The position numbers and the translations under genes are program-made. The notes under the pieces are model-generated. The model was not told the origin of the DNA, did no database searches, and saw nothing but the letters and a program-made list of their open reading frames with translations. Of a DNA stretch of 64,000 nucleotides, positions 37,411 to 44,866 are shown one piece after another. Position 1 is the first letter of the stretch; each line of letters opens with the position of its first letter. The DNA is from Halomonas citrativorans (GTDB taxonomy: Bacteria > Pseudomonadota > Gammaproteobacteria > Pseudomonadales > Halomonadaceae), in contig NZ_FUKM01000046.1 in NCBI RefSeq assembly GCF_900163645.1, positions 62,001 through 126,000 on the forward strand, written 5' to 3'.

Positions 37411-37668
37411 TTATTCAGAAACGATGCTAACGAATTTGCGGTTTTTCGGGCCTTTGGTCTCAAACTTCACAAAGCCTTCGTTCAGTGCGAACAAAGTGTG
37501 ATCACGACCTAGACCAACGCCAGTACCCGCGTGGAAACGCGTGCCGCGCTGACGAACGATGATGCTACCTGCGTTCGCTGCTTGGCCACCGAAAAGCTTA
37601 ACACCTAGGCGTTTGGATTCGGAATCGCGACCGTTACGCGTGGAGCCGGCTGCCTTTTTATGTGCCAT
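37411..37668 (-). CDS. rpmA: Ribosomal protein bL27
   Basis: The 85-residue protein ([20 protein letters not shown]..., [15 protein letters not shown]) is full-length L27, a 50S protein whose flexible N-terminus reaches the peptidyl-transferase centre. It begins AHKK directly after Met, so there is no processed Firmicutes-type N-terminal extension. It lies 31 bases after rplU in a standard rplU-rpmA operon. Confidence 0.98.
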   Translation of the reverse strand: MAHKKAAGSTRNGRDSESKRLGVKLFGGQAANAGSIIVRQRGTRFHAGTGVGLGRDHTLFALNEGFVKFETKGPKNRKFVSIVSE

Positions 37669-37699
37669 TGCAAAATTCTCCTTTCAGGGAATGAACCGC

Positions 37700-38011
37700 T
37701 TACGCGGAAATTCCGGTAATTTTGACTTCAGTGAACCACTGGCGGTGGCCCTGACGCTTCATGCTGTGCTTACGGCGACGGAATTTAATGATCGTCACCT
37801 TGTCACCGCGGCCGTGGGAAACGATTTCAGCGGAAACCTTGGCGCCACTCAACAGCGGTGCACCAATGTTTACGTCGTCGCCGTCTGCAACCAGCAGCAC
37901 TTCATCAAACTCAATCGTTTCGCCGGTAGCGACTTCGATTTTCTCGAGTTTAAGGGTCTGACCTTCTTGAACGCGGTACTGCTTGCCACCGCTTTTGATA
38001 ATTGCGTACAT
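37700..38011 (-). CDS. rplU: Ribosomal protein bL21
   Basis: ATG 38011 ([18 protein letters not shown]), with GGAG seven bases before, gives the usual 103 residues; an earlier in-frame start would add 14 unsupported residues. Conserved features include [14 protein letters not shown] [18 protein letters not shown] and the C-terminal [18 protein letters not shown] RNA-binding region with [10 protein letters not shown]21 binds 23S rRNA. A strong sigma70-like promoter lies about 140-165 bases upstream. Confidence 0.97.
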   Translation of the reverse strand: MYAIIKSGGKQYRVQEGQTLKLEKIEVATGETIEFDEVLLVADGDDVNIGAPLLSGAKVSAEIVSHGRGDKVTIIKFRRRKHSMKRQGHRQWFTEVKITGISA

Positions 38012-38147
38012 GTCGCTCTCCGGACTTATCGGTAATGCCGTTATGCGTTGCATAACCAGCGCTCATCGCCTGACGCTCTTATTGACCTGCTGCGAGTGGC
38101 GCCCCTTTTGGAGCCATCTGACAGGGAGCATGATGAGTGGGTCGCGG

Positions 38148-38176
38148 ATTATAACGACAATCGCCTTCTACCACAA
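38148..38176 (-). promoter_or_regulatory. Sigma70-type promoter for rplU-rpmA
   Basis: On the reverse strand TTGTGG and a perfect TATAAT are separated by 17 bases. The site directs transcription toward rplU and lies in the 266-base gap shared with ispB. Confidence 0.75.
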
Positions 38177-38239
38177 GACTACAGGCCGTTGTCAATTGAT
38201 GATTATTGTCGCACGCCGAATGGATGCCCTCCACGCGCC

Positions 38240-38268
38240 TTGACGCTTTCCCGGCAGCCCCATAGCAT
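38240..38268 (+). promoter_or_regulatory. Candidate promoter for ispB
   Basis: TTGACG and TAGCAT are separated by 17 bases, 51 bases before the ispB ATG. The -35 is good and the -10 matches 4 of 6 positions. Confidence 0.5.
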
Positions 38269-38319
38269 GACCTCAATTCAGGGGCGTCTCCCCTCCACCT
38301 GCCGCGATGAACGGAACCC

Positions 38320-39324
38320 ATGACCGCCAACGTCTCCCCAACCCCGACTGCCAGCCCTACGCCCTCACCGCTGCACGCCGTGGTGGCGGATGACTTTGAA
38401 GCCGTCAACCGGACGATTGTTGAGCAGCTCACCTCGAAAGTCCCGCTCGTCGAGACCATCAGCCAATACATTATTGAAAGCGGCGGCAAGCGTTTGCGAC
38501 CCATGCTGGTACTGCTGGCGGCTCGCTCACTGGGCTACCAGGGCGACAAGCACATTACCCTGGCCACGTTGATTGAGTTTATGCACACCTCGACGCTGCT
38601 CCACGACGACGTGGTGGATGAGTCTCACATGCGGCGGGGCAAAAAAACCGCCAACGATGCCTGGGGTAACGCGCCATCGGTGTTGGTCGGCGACTTTCTC
38701 TATTCGCGCTCATTTCAGCTCATGGTCGATGTTGGGTCGATGCAGATCATGGCGATCCTCTCCAGCGCCACCTGCACCATCGCCGAAGGCGAAGTGCTAC
38801 AGCTCACCAATATTGGCAACCCCAGCATATCTGAAGCGGATTACTTTGAAACCATTCAAGGTAAAACCGCCATGCTGTTTGAAGCTGCCAGCCACAGCGG
38901 TGCCGTACTTGCTGATGCCACACCCGAGCAAGCCCAGGCGCTACAGTTATATGGCCGTTACCTGGGCCTTGCCTTCCAGTTGATTGATGACCTGTTAGAT
39001 TACCAGGGCGATGCCGACGCCATGGGTAAAAATGTGGGCGATGACCTGGCCGAAGGCAAGCCCACCCTGCCGCTGATTCACGCCATGGAGCAGGGCACGC
39101 CTGAGCAGGCCAAGCTGATTCGCCAGGTGATCCGCAAAGGCGGTCTTGAGCAGTTGGATGACGTACTGGCCATTATTCATGCCACGGGCGCGCTTGAGTA
39201 CACCCGTAAACGCGCCGATGAAATGGCCGGTAAAGCACTGGCGCAATTAGAGGTACTTTCGCCCAGCCCGTATCGCGATAGCATGGCACAACTCGCCCGC
39301 CTGGCCGTTGACAGGCAAGCATAA
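38320..39324 (+). CDS. ispB: Octaprenyl diphosphate synthase
   Basis: The 334-residue enzyme has the two aspartate-rich motifs of trans-polyprenyl synthases: LLHDDVVDESHMRRG (first DDxxD) and FQLIDDLLDYQGD (second), plus GGKRLRP and the GKT segment of IQGKTAMLF. It elongates farnesyl diphosphate to the octaprenyl (or nonaprenyl) chain used for ubiquinone. The first 20 residues are a Pro/Thr/Ser-rich lead. Its position opposite rplU-rpmA-obg is the common gammaproteobacterial layout. Chain length cannot be read reliably from sequence. Confidence 0.93.
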   Translation: MTANVSPTPTASPTPSPLHAVVADDFEAVNRTIVEQLTSKVPLVETISQYIIESGGKRLRPMLVLLAARSLGYQGDKHITLATLIEFMHTSTLLHDDVVDESHMRRGKKTANDAWGNAPSVLVGDFLYSRSFQLMVDVGSMQIMAILSSATCTIAEGEVLQLTNIGNPSISEADYFETIQGKTAMLFEAASHSGAVLADATPEQAQALQLYGRYLGLAFQLIDDLLDYQGDADAMGKNVGDDLAEGKPTLPLIHAMEQGTPEQAKLIRQVIRKGGLEQLDDVLAIIHATGALEYTRKRADEMAGKALAQLEVLSPSPYRDSMAQLARLAVDRQA

Positions 39325-39349
39325 ATTCGCACAACGGAGGCGCTTGGGC

Positions 39350-39378
39350 TTGATAAAAAGCGTCCCTTTGTGTAAGAT
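39350..39378 (+). promoter_or_regulatory. Promoter of tRNA-Pro
   Basis: TTGATA and TAAGAT are separated by 17 bases, 32 bases before the tRNA 5' end. A GC-rich ACGCCCC discriminator follows the -10, as in stringently controlled stable-RNA promoters. Confidence 0.75.
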
Positions 39379-39410
39379 ACGCCCCGTTGTTGAGCACCGC
39401 TCACAACCTT

Positions 39411-39487
39411 CGGAATATAGCTCAGCTTGGTAGAGCGCTGCCTTCGGGAGGCAGAGGTCGTAGGTTCGAATCCTGCTATTCCGACCA
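39411..39487 (+). tRNA. tRNA-Pro (anticodon CGG)
   Basis: A 77-base cloverleaf with encoded CCA. The acceptor stem pairs CGGAATA with TATTCCG, the D arm contains AGCTCAGCTTGGTAGAGC, the anticodon stem-loop is CTGCC-TTCGGGA-GGCAG giving CGG, and the T arm contains GGTTCGAATCC. It reads CCG codons for proline. A terminator follows 14 bases later. Confidence 0.97.
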
Positions 39488-39500
39488 AAAATATATAAAA

Positions 39501-39539
39501 ACGGCCACTTAGCTAATACAGTAAGTGGCCGTTTTTTTT
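39501..39539. terminator. Terminator after tRNA-Pro, bidirectional
   Basis: A perfect 11-bp stem (ACGGCCACTTA and its complement) with a 10-base loop is followed by eight T on the plus strand and by a T-rich stretch on the minus strand. It can serve both the tRNA and the convergent lipoprotein gene. Confidence 0.85.
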
Positions 39540-39558
39540 AATCCACACTTCCGCTAGC

Positions 39559-40224
39559 CTATTCTTCGAGCAGGTCAGGCGCGATGCTGATAACCTCGTT
39601 TCTATAGTCATTCAGCGCTTTTTCAAACAGCTCTATCCAAGCAGCGTTGGTAGCAAACGGGCGAATCTGGCGAGTGCGGACAAGAATACTTTCTTGCGTT
39701 TCACTAGATCGTAGCTCAAGGGTTGTGGAGATCCGAGTATTCAAGGTAGTTTCCAGTCCCGGAGTGAGCCACCCCCAAAACTCATCGATATAAACATCTA
39801 TAACCGGACTATTAGCTGCAGCAACTGCTGACTGAGGAAGCACACTGTAACCGGATTCGTTCAGAGCAAGGGCCAAATTGCTACGCACCACGCTATCAAC
39901 AGTTTGTCCATTCTCCAACAAAACGTCTCCTATCGCATAACCGTATTTATTCTTTTTCCGACCAATCGCTCTTGCTTTGGTCTGGTCGGATGCTTTACTT
40001 GCTCCGCCTTTTCCAAGAGAAGGAGTGCTCGGATTAATCGGTGACTCTTCGAAAACTCGCCGATCTATAACTTCTCCTATTACTATGGTCTGCTCTGTAC
40101 TCGCATATTGGTTTGAATTTGCCTCCGGCAGCGGCAACGCTATTTCGCTACGGTTGAGAGCACAACCAGACAACAGCACTAAACAGAAAACTGCTAAAAC
40201 CCTTGAGCATCTATTAGTTATCAA
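39559..40224 (-). CDS. Lipoprotein of unknown function (weakly YajG-like)
   Basis: The 221-residue protein has a lipoprotein signal with lipobox LLSGC. The mature part has a Lys-rich patch (KARAIGRKKNKYG) followed by YAIGDVLLENGQTVDSVVRSNLALALNESGYSVL and YIDEFWGWLTPG. The combination of a DxR-type segment, a late N-LxxALxxxGY motif and a final antiparallel strand region recalls the YajG lipoprotein family, but the match is loose and no role is known. Its base composition is visibly more AT-rich than neighbouring genes. It sits just downstream of tRNA-Pro and opposite an MFS gene, and two perfect palindromes lie upstream of its start. It may be a late acquisition. Confidence 0.6.
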   Translation of the reverse strand: MITNRCSRVLAVFCLVLLSGCALNRSEIALPLPEANSNQYASTEQTIVIGEVIDRRVFEESPINPSTPSLGKGGASKASDQTKARAIGRKKNKYGYAIGDVLLENGQTVDSVVRSNLALALNESGYSVLPQSAVAAANSPVIDVYIDEFWGWLTPGLETTLNTRISTTLELRSSETQESILVRTRQIRPFATNAAWIELFEKALNDYRNEVISIAPDLLEE

Positions 40225-40264
40225 CTCTTTATTCCCTTAACGTTAGTTTTCATATGAAGCTCGT

Positions 40265-40312
40265 CTAATAACCTTTGTTATTAGATATGAAAAGCTTCGT
40301 CCCTAGGACGAA
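40265..40312. repeat. Two adjacent perfect palindromes upstream of lipoprotein gene
   Basis: CTAATAAC-CTTT-GTTATTAG (40265-40284, 8-bp arms) and TTCGTCC-CTA-GGACGAA (40296-40312, 7-bp arms) are separated by 11 bases. The nearer lies 41 bases before the lipoprotein start. They may be operators or RNA hairpins. The remaining bases of the 340-base gap to the MFS gene, 40313-40537, hold no gene I can support. Confidence 0.55.
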
Positions 40313-40564
40313 TTATGTCAACTTAGACATAGCTGAACGTCTCTTATTGCTTCATCAACATACGTGTTTAACGATCAACCAGCGCCTCACTCTTCCGGCT
40401 TTGCCAAAACAGCCAGTTGGGTCAACCTATTGGCACAGTGTCGCTGTCGATACACCAGCACCAAAATAGTAGCTTGCTAACGACAGTGCTATCATCGGTG
40501 CCTTTGTAGATTCAGTTTTTACCCAAGGAAGTCGACCATCAACCGTTTAGCCCATACAAAAGCC

Positions 40565-41710
40565 GTGCTGCTATTTGCCAGCACCATGACCGTAATGTCG
40601 GGTGCGATTATTGCGCCTGCTTTGCCGGGTATCAGCCGCCATTTTTCGGATCAGCCTCAGGTGTTGATTCAACTGATCCTGACGCTTCCTGCGCTGATGA
40701 TTACGCTGTTCAGCCCGCTAATGGGCTATCTGGCCGACCGGTTTGGGCGCAAACCTCTACTCCTGATGATGTTGTCCATATACGGGCTAGCGGGTGGGGC
40801 AGGCTTTTTGATTGATAGCGTGAACCTGTTGTTAGCATCACGGGCGCTGATGGGCATCGCCGTGGCCGGTATTTTAAGTATTAGTACCACGCTGGTCGGC
40901 GATTATTTTGATGGCCCCGAGCGGGTGCGCTTTTTGGGTCTGCAAAGTAGCTGCATGGCGCTCGGTGGTGTGGTGTTTATTAATTTGGGTGGTCTGCTCT
41001 CCGACTGGAGTTGGCGGGGACCTTTTCTGCTCTACCTGACAGGGGTTTTTCTACTGCCTTATGCCTGGGCGATGCTCAAGGCGCCTAAGCTCCAGAGCAA
41101 TGAGCAGGCAGGCCACGTTAACGCACCGGTGAGCGTCGACTATGTGCGCACCGGAATTGCCTATTTGGCGGGCATGCTGAGCATGATGATGTTTTATATG
41201 TTCCCGGCGCAGCTGCCTTTCTTGCTTTCAGAACAGGGTGAGGTCAGCGGTTTAGCCATCGGTATTGCGCTCTCCACCGCCGCTTTTACCGCCAGCATCG
41301 TGTCGTTCTGCTATGGCTACTACAAACCCTTTTTGTCGGTTATGACGATCTATGTGGCGGGCTTTGTATTGGCCGCGCTGGGCTTTCTGGTGGTAGGCCT
41401 TACGCAGAGCTATGCCATGGCGATTGTCGGTGCGGCCATTTCGGGGCTTGGCCTGGGCGCTTTTATGCCCAACACCACGGCCTGGCTAATGCGTATTACG
41501 CCACAGCGAGTGCGTGGCCGCGTGTTTGGTGGCTTTACCGCCACCTTCTTTCTTGGTCAGTTTATCTCGCCCATTGCGGTCGCCCCTGCGGTTACCTGGC
41601 TTGAGTCACTGCGCAACGTCTATACCGGCATGGCCGTGCTCTGCTGCGTGTTGGCGGTGATACTGGTTATCCTGGGCAGGACGCTGCTACGCGCTGACAG
41701 CAAGCTTTAA
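40565..41710 (+). CDS. MFS transporter, Bcr/CflA-like drug exporter
   Basis: The 381-residue protein has about 12 hydrophobic segments and MFS landmarks: MSGAIIAPALPGISRHF in helix 1, GYLADRFGRKPLLL after helix 2, GxxxGP-like motifs around helix 5, and RVRGRVFGGFTATFF in the second half. Such proteins export drugs or small metabolites using protons. The given start is GTG 40565, inside helix 1 and without a ribosome site. A good AAGGA lies eight bases before an in-frame ATC at 40538, which would add the sensible lead INRLAHTKA. No in-frame ATG exists upstream, so either ATC is used as a rare start or the original ATG was mutated. Confidence 0.85.
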   Translation: MLLFASTMTVMSGAIIAPALPGISRHFSDQPQVLIQLILTLPALMITLFSPLMGYLADRFGRKPLLLMMLSIYGLAGGAGFLIDSVNLLLASRALMGIAVAGILSISTTLVGDYFDGPERVRFLGLQSSCMALGGVVFINLGGLLSDWSWRGPFLLYLTGVFLLPYAWAMLKAPKLQSNEQAGHVNAPVSVDYVRTGIAYLAGMLSMMMFYMFPAQLPFLLSEQGEVSGLAIGIALSTAAFTASIVSFCYGYYKPFLSVMTIYVAGFVLAALGFLVVGLTQSYAMAIVGAAISGLGLGAFMPNTTAWLMRITPQRVRGRVFGGFTATFFLGQFISPIAVAPAVTWLESLRNVYTGMAVLCCVLAVILVILGRTLLRADSKL

Positions 41711-41742
41711 GCGGTAGCAACGTTTTCATACCAAGCCGAGAA

Positions 41743-42522
41743 TCAAGAAGGCGAAAATACCAACCCAATGATGCTGACAAAGATCAACACCGCGCCCAGC
41801 ACCCGGAAAAACACGCCCGTATCGGCTTTGATGATATAGCGGTGCGCCCGCTCACCCACCAGGTGCCCGGCATACGCGCAGGGCAATAGCCATAGTTGAT
41901 GGATCAGCTGTAGGTCCACACCGGCAAATACAAACGAGATCATCTTGATCACGACCAGAATGAACCACAGCACAAACATGGTATCGCGCAACTGCTCCTT
42001 GGCGACATGTGAGGCAAACACCGCCACAATCAGCGGCGCACCAATCAGCGACGTACCGCTGACATAGCCGCCCAAGGCCAGCAGCACATAGTCGACGTAC
42101 CTGTTGTTGCTTTGAAACGGCTTATTGAGCACATAGCCAATAGCGTAGACCAGCACGATGCCGAAAATGATGCTGGTCATGATAGTGGCAGGCAGCGTTA
42201 ACAGGCCCACCACGCCAACCAGCTTGGGGATGATCATGATTTTCAGGGCCTTGCGTAAATAGGCCCAATCAATATTGCTCTGTACCGGCGCGTTGCCACT
42301 CTCCCGCTTTATTTGGCGATTACCCTGCCAGGCGATCCAGCTGGAGAAGATCAGCAGATGAATGGCGATAATCGGCAGGAAAAGCAGCGGATCGTTAACG
42401 ACCAACAGTAGAAACGGCAACGCCAGCACAGCACCGCCAAACCCCAGGCTGGTTCTAACAAAACCGCTCCAGGCAAAAATCAGCCCGATCAACGCATACT
42501 GATACCACAACAAATCCGCCAT
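41743..42522 (-). CDS. TauE/SafE-family (TSUP) anion exporter
   Basis: The 259-residue inner-membrane protein has about eight helices and the TSUP repeat pattern: LIFAWSGFVRTSLGFGGAVLALPFLLL near the N-terminus and LALGGYVSGTSLIGAPLIVAVFASHV in the second half. Members export sulfite, sulfoacetate or other organosulfur anions; the substrate here is unknown. The gene is convergent with the MFS gene (32 bases) and lies 31 bases downstream of the nuclease-helicase stop, so it could be part of that transcript. Confidence 0.88.
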   Translation of the reverse strand: MADLLWYQYALIGLIFAWSGFVRTSLGFGGAVLALPFLLLVVNDPLLFLPIIAIHLLIFSSWIAWQGNRQIKRESGNAPVQSNIDWAYLRKALKIMIIPKLVGVVGLLTLPATIMTSIIFGIVLVYAIGYVLNKPFQSNNRYVDYVLLALGGYVSGTSLIGAPLIVAVFASHVAKEQLRDTMFVLWFILVVIKMISFVFAGVDLQLIHQLWLLPCAYAGHLVGERAHRYIIKADTGVFFRVLGAVLIFVSIIGLVFSPS

Positions 42523-42553
42523 TCACTTGCGTCCCTGGTTATCACGCTGGTTA

Positions 42554-44866
42554 TCAAAATGATGATCCGCCTATCGCCCACCAGCTGGGTAACAGCGCCT
42601 GCACGCGGGTGTGGGCAAAGCGATCATCCATTAATACCACAACCCCTTCGTCGTTGGGGCTGCGGATCACTCGCCCGGCGGCTTGTACTACCTTGATCAT
42701 CCCCGGAATGCGGTAGGTGTAGTCGTCGCCCTTGCCAAACCGCGCTGTGAGGCGCGCTTTAAGCGCTTCGTTGAAAGCATTAAACGGCGGCAGCCCAAGC
42801 GTTGCAATAAACGCACCAATCAGTCGGTCGCCGGGCAGGTCGATGCCTTCAGCAAAGGCGCCGCCCAGTACGGCAAAGCCGACCCCCTCCCCACCCGGCG
42901 TAAAACGCTGCAAGAACGCTTCCCGCTCGGCTTCACGCATGCCCGGCGTTTGGGCAAATGCAGGGATGTCAGGGTGCTGTTCACAAAACCGCTTAAGCGC
43001 GGCATTGAGGTAGGTGAAACTGCTAAAAAATGCCAGGTAGTGGCCCGGCGCCTGCTGATACTGTTGGGACATTTCAGCCACCATCGGCGCAAGCGACGCC
43101 TCCCGGTCGCGAAAGCGGGTCGAGATATCCCGGCGAATGCGCACTTCAAGCTGGCGGGCCACAAAGGGCGAGCACACTTCGCGCCATACCGTGTTCGCTG
43201 GCAGGCCCAGCAGGTCACGGTAATAATGGGCAGGCGTTAGGGTGGCGGAGAACAGCGCGGTGCTATGCGCAGCGTTGAAGCGCGGCGCTAAAAAGTCCGC
43301 CGGTATCAGATTACGCAGCCCAATCAGCGCTTTCCCTCGTCCTTTTAGCGTTACATCACATAGCGAGTGGTCGTCGAAATTTTCTGCCAAGCGGCAAAAT
43401 GCCAGCGCCTCAAACAGCAGCTCCTGCAACTCATAAGAGATATCTTCGGGGTGCTCGCCCAAGTGGTTGGTGATTGAGGCGGCAGCGTTCTGAAGGGCGC
43501 CCACCAGTTTATCGGGCAGCGACTCTAGCAGGTGATAGCCTTCCCGTTCCATATCATCCGGCTTACTTTCGGCGACGTCTTTCACCGCTGCCTGCCACTG
43601 CCGGCCCAGGCTTGCCAATGAGCGGCCAAGGGCTTTCGGGGCGCTACGCTTAACGCGGCTAAAATGCTGCTGGTCAAGCTCGGTGCTGTACATGCCGCGT
43701 GCCCGCTCAACCAGGTTGTGCGCTTCATCCACCAATAATCCCACTCGCCAATCATTAGCTTGTGCCAAGCCATGCAGCAGCGCATGACGATCAAACCAGT
43801 GGTTAACGTCGCCCACAATCACATCGGCCCAGCGCGCCAATTCCTGGCCCAGGTAATAAGGGCAGACGCTGTGAGCAAGCGCCACCTTACGCAGCGCATC
43901 GCGATCCCACCAGCTTTCAGCCACGGCGGCCTGGCGTGCAGCGGGCAGGCGGCCATAGAAGCCAGCCGCTAACGGACAGGCATCACCATGGCAGGCGGTT
44001 CCCGGGTATTCGCAGGCCTTTTCACGGGCAATGAGTTCCAGCACACGCGGCGCGCTGTTATCAGAATGTTCGGCGGATTGTACAGAAGGGCGAAGCTGAG
44101 CCAGGGCGTCCAACGCCAAGCGGCGCCCTGGCGTTTTCATGGTCAGAAAAGCAATGCGATCAAGCTGCTGGCGAGGCATGGCGGTGAGCATGGGAAACAG
44201 CGTGCCCAGCGTTTTGCCGATCCCGGTAGGTGCCTGTGCCAGCAGGCAGCGCCCGGTGCTGGCGGCCTTGTAAACATCTTCGGCAAGCTCACGCTGGCCG
44301 GGGCGAAACGTGGCATGGGGAAAGCTGAGTTTTGTTAACGCTAAATCACGCGCCTTGCGATGCACCGCTTCCTGTTCGGCCCAGGCAATAAAGCGCTCAC
44401 ACTGGATGATAAAAAACGCCTCAAGCTCGGCTGCCTTGGCATTCTGGTGGAGCAACGTCTCTTTTTCAGTGGCGATATCCAGATACACCAGCGTGAGCGT
44501 GACCTCCTCCAACTCGCGCGCTTTGCATAACAGAGCGCCGTAGATCTTCACCTGCGCCCAGTGCAGCGCGCGCTGGTTATCAGCCATGCGCTCAAGGTTA
44601 CCGCGGTAGGTCTTGACCTCCTCCAAACGGTTTTCGGCAGGATCGTACCCATCGGCGCGTCCGGTGACGGTGAGGCTTTTGTAGATACCGGAAAGCGGCA
44701 TTTCGGCAATGTAGTCATCGCCTCGGCGGCTGGCGACCAGGGTATGCCCGGCAATGCCTTCCTGAGCGCTGGGCGATGGGGTAAAGCGGTGATCCAGATC
44801 GCCCTCTCGGGCGGTAAAATCACACAGTGCGCGAACGGCTATCCGATACTCCGCGGCGCTACTCAT
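42554..44866 (-). CDS. DinG/Rad3-like helicase with N-terminal nuclease domain
   Basis: Started at ATG 44866, overlapping the FAN1-like stop by four bases, the protein has about 770 residues. An N-terminal PD-(D/E)XK-like domain carries VTGRADGYDPAENRLEEVKTYRG, with the expected D and ExK. The superfamily-2 XPD/DinG helicase follows: Walker A LAQAPTGIGKTLG, an iron-sulfur cluster region with four Cys (CEYPGTACHGDAC and VCPYYLG), DEAH in LLVDEAHNLVERA, and late motifs GGAFAEGIDLPGD and VVQAAGRVIRSPNDEG. It should unwind DNA in the 5'-3' direction in repair. The nuclease-helicase fusion and the overlap with a FAN1 nuclease point to interstrand crosslink or flap processing. Confidence 0.9.
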   Translation of the reverse strand: MSSAAEYRIAVRALCDFTAREGDLDHRFTPSPSAQEGIAGHTLVASRRGDDYIAEMPLSGIYKSLTVTGRADGYDPAENRLEEVKTYRGNLERMADNQRALHWAQVKIYGALLCKARELEEVTLTLVYLDIATEKETLLHQNAKAAELEAFFIIQCERFIAWAEQEAVHRKARDLALTKLSFPHATFRPGQRELAEDVYKAASTGRCLLAQAPTGIGKTLGTLFPMLTAMPRQQLDRIAFLTMKTPGRRLALDALAQLRPSVQSAEHSDNSAPRVLELIAREKACEYPGTACHGDACPLAAGFYGRLPAARQAAVAESWWDRDALRKVALAHSVCPYYLGQELARWADVIVGDVNHWFDRHALLHGLAQANDWRVGLLVDEAHNLVERARGMYSTELDQQHFSRVKRSAPKALGRSLASLGRQWQAAVKDVAESKPDDMEREGYHLLESLPDKLVGALQNAAASITNHLGEHPEDISYELQELLFEALAFCRLAENFDDHSLCDVTLKGRGKALIGLRNLIPADFLAPRFNAAHSTALFSATLTPAHYYRDLLGLPANTVWREVCSPFVARQLEVRIRRDISTRFRDREASLAPMVAEMSQQYQQAPGHYLAFFSSFTYLNAALKRFCEQHPDIPAFAQTPGMREAEREAFLQRFTPGGEGVGFAVLGGAFAEGIDLPGDRLIGAFIATLGLPPFNAFNEALKARLTARFGKGDDYTYRIPGMIKVVQAAGRVIRSPNDEGVVVLMDDRFAHTRVQALLPSWWAIGGSSF

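Noticed and set aside
40275..40469. A 64-residue open frame upstream of the MFS gene
   Set aside because: It starts at TTG inside the first palindrome, has no ribosome site, no recognisable family and no coding-like bias.
39411..40564. Integrated element at tRNA-Pro
   Set aside because: No integrase and no second copy of the tRNA 3' end were found; the tRNA terminator is intact. Only altered composition remains, so no mobile element is called.
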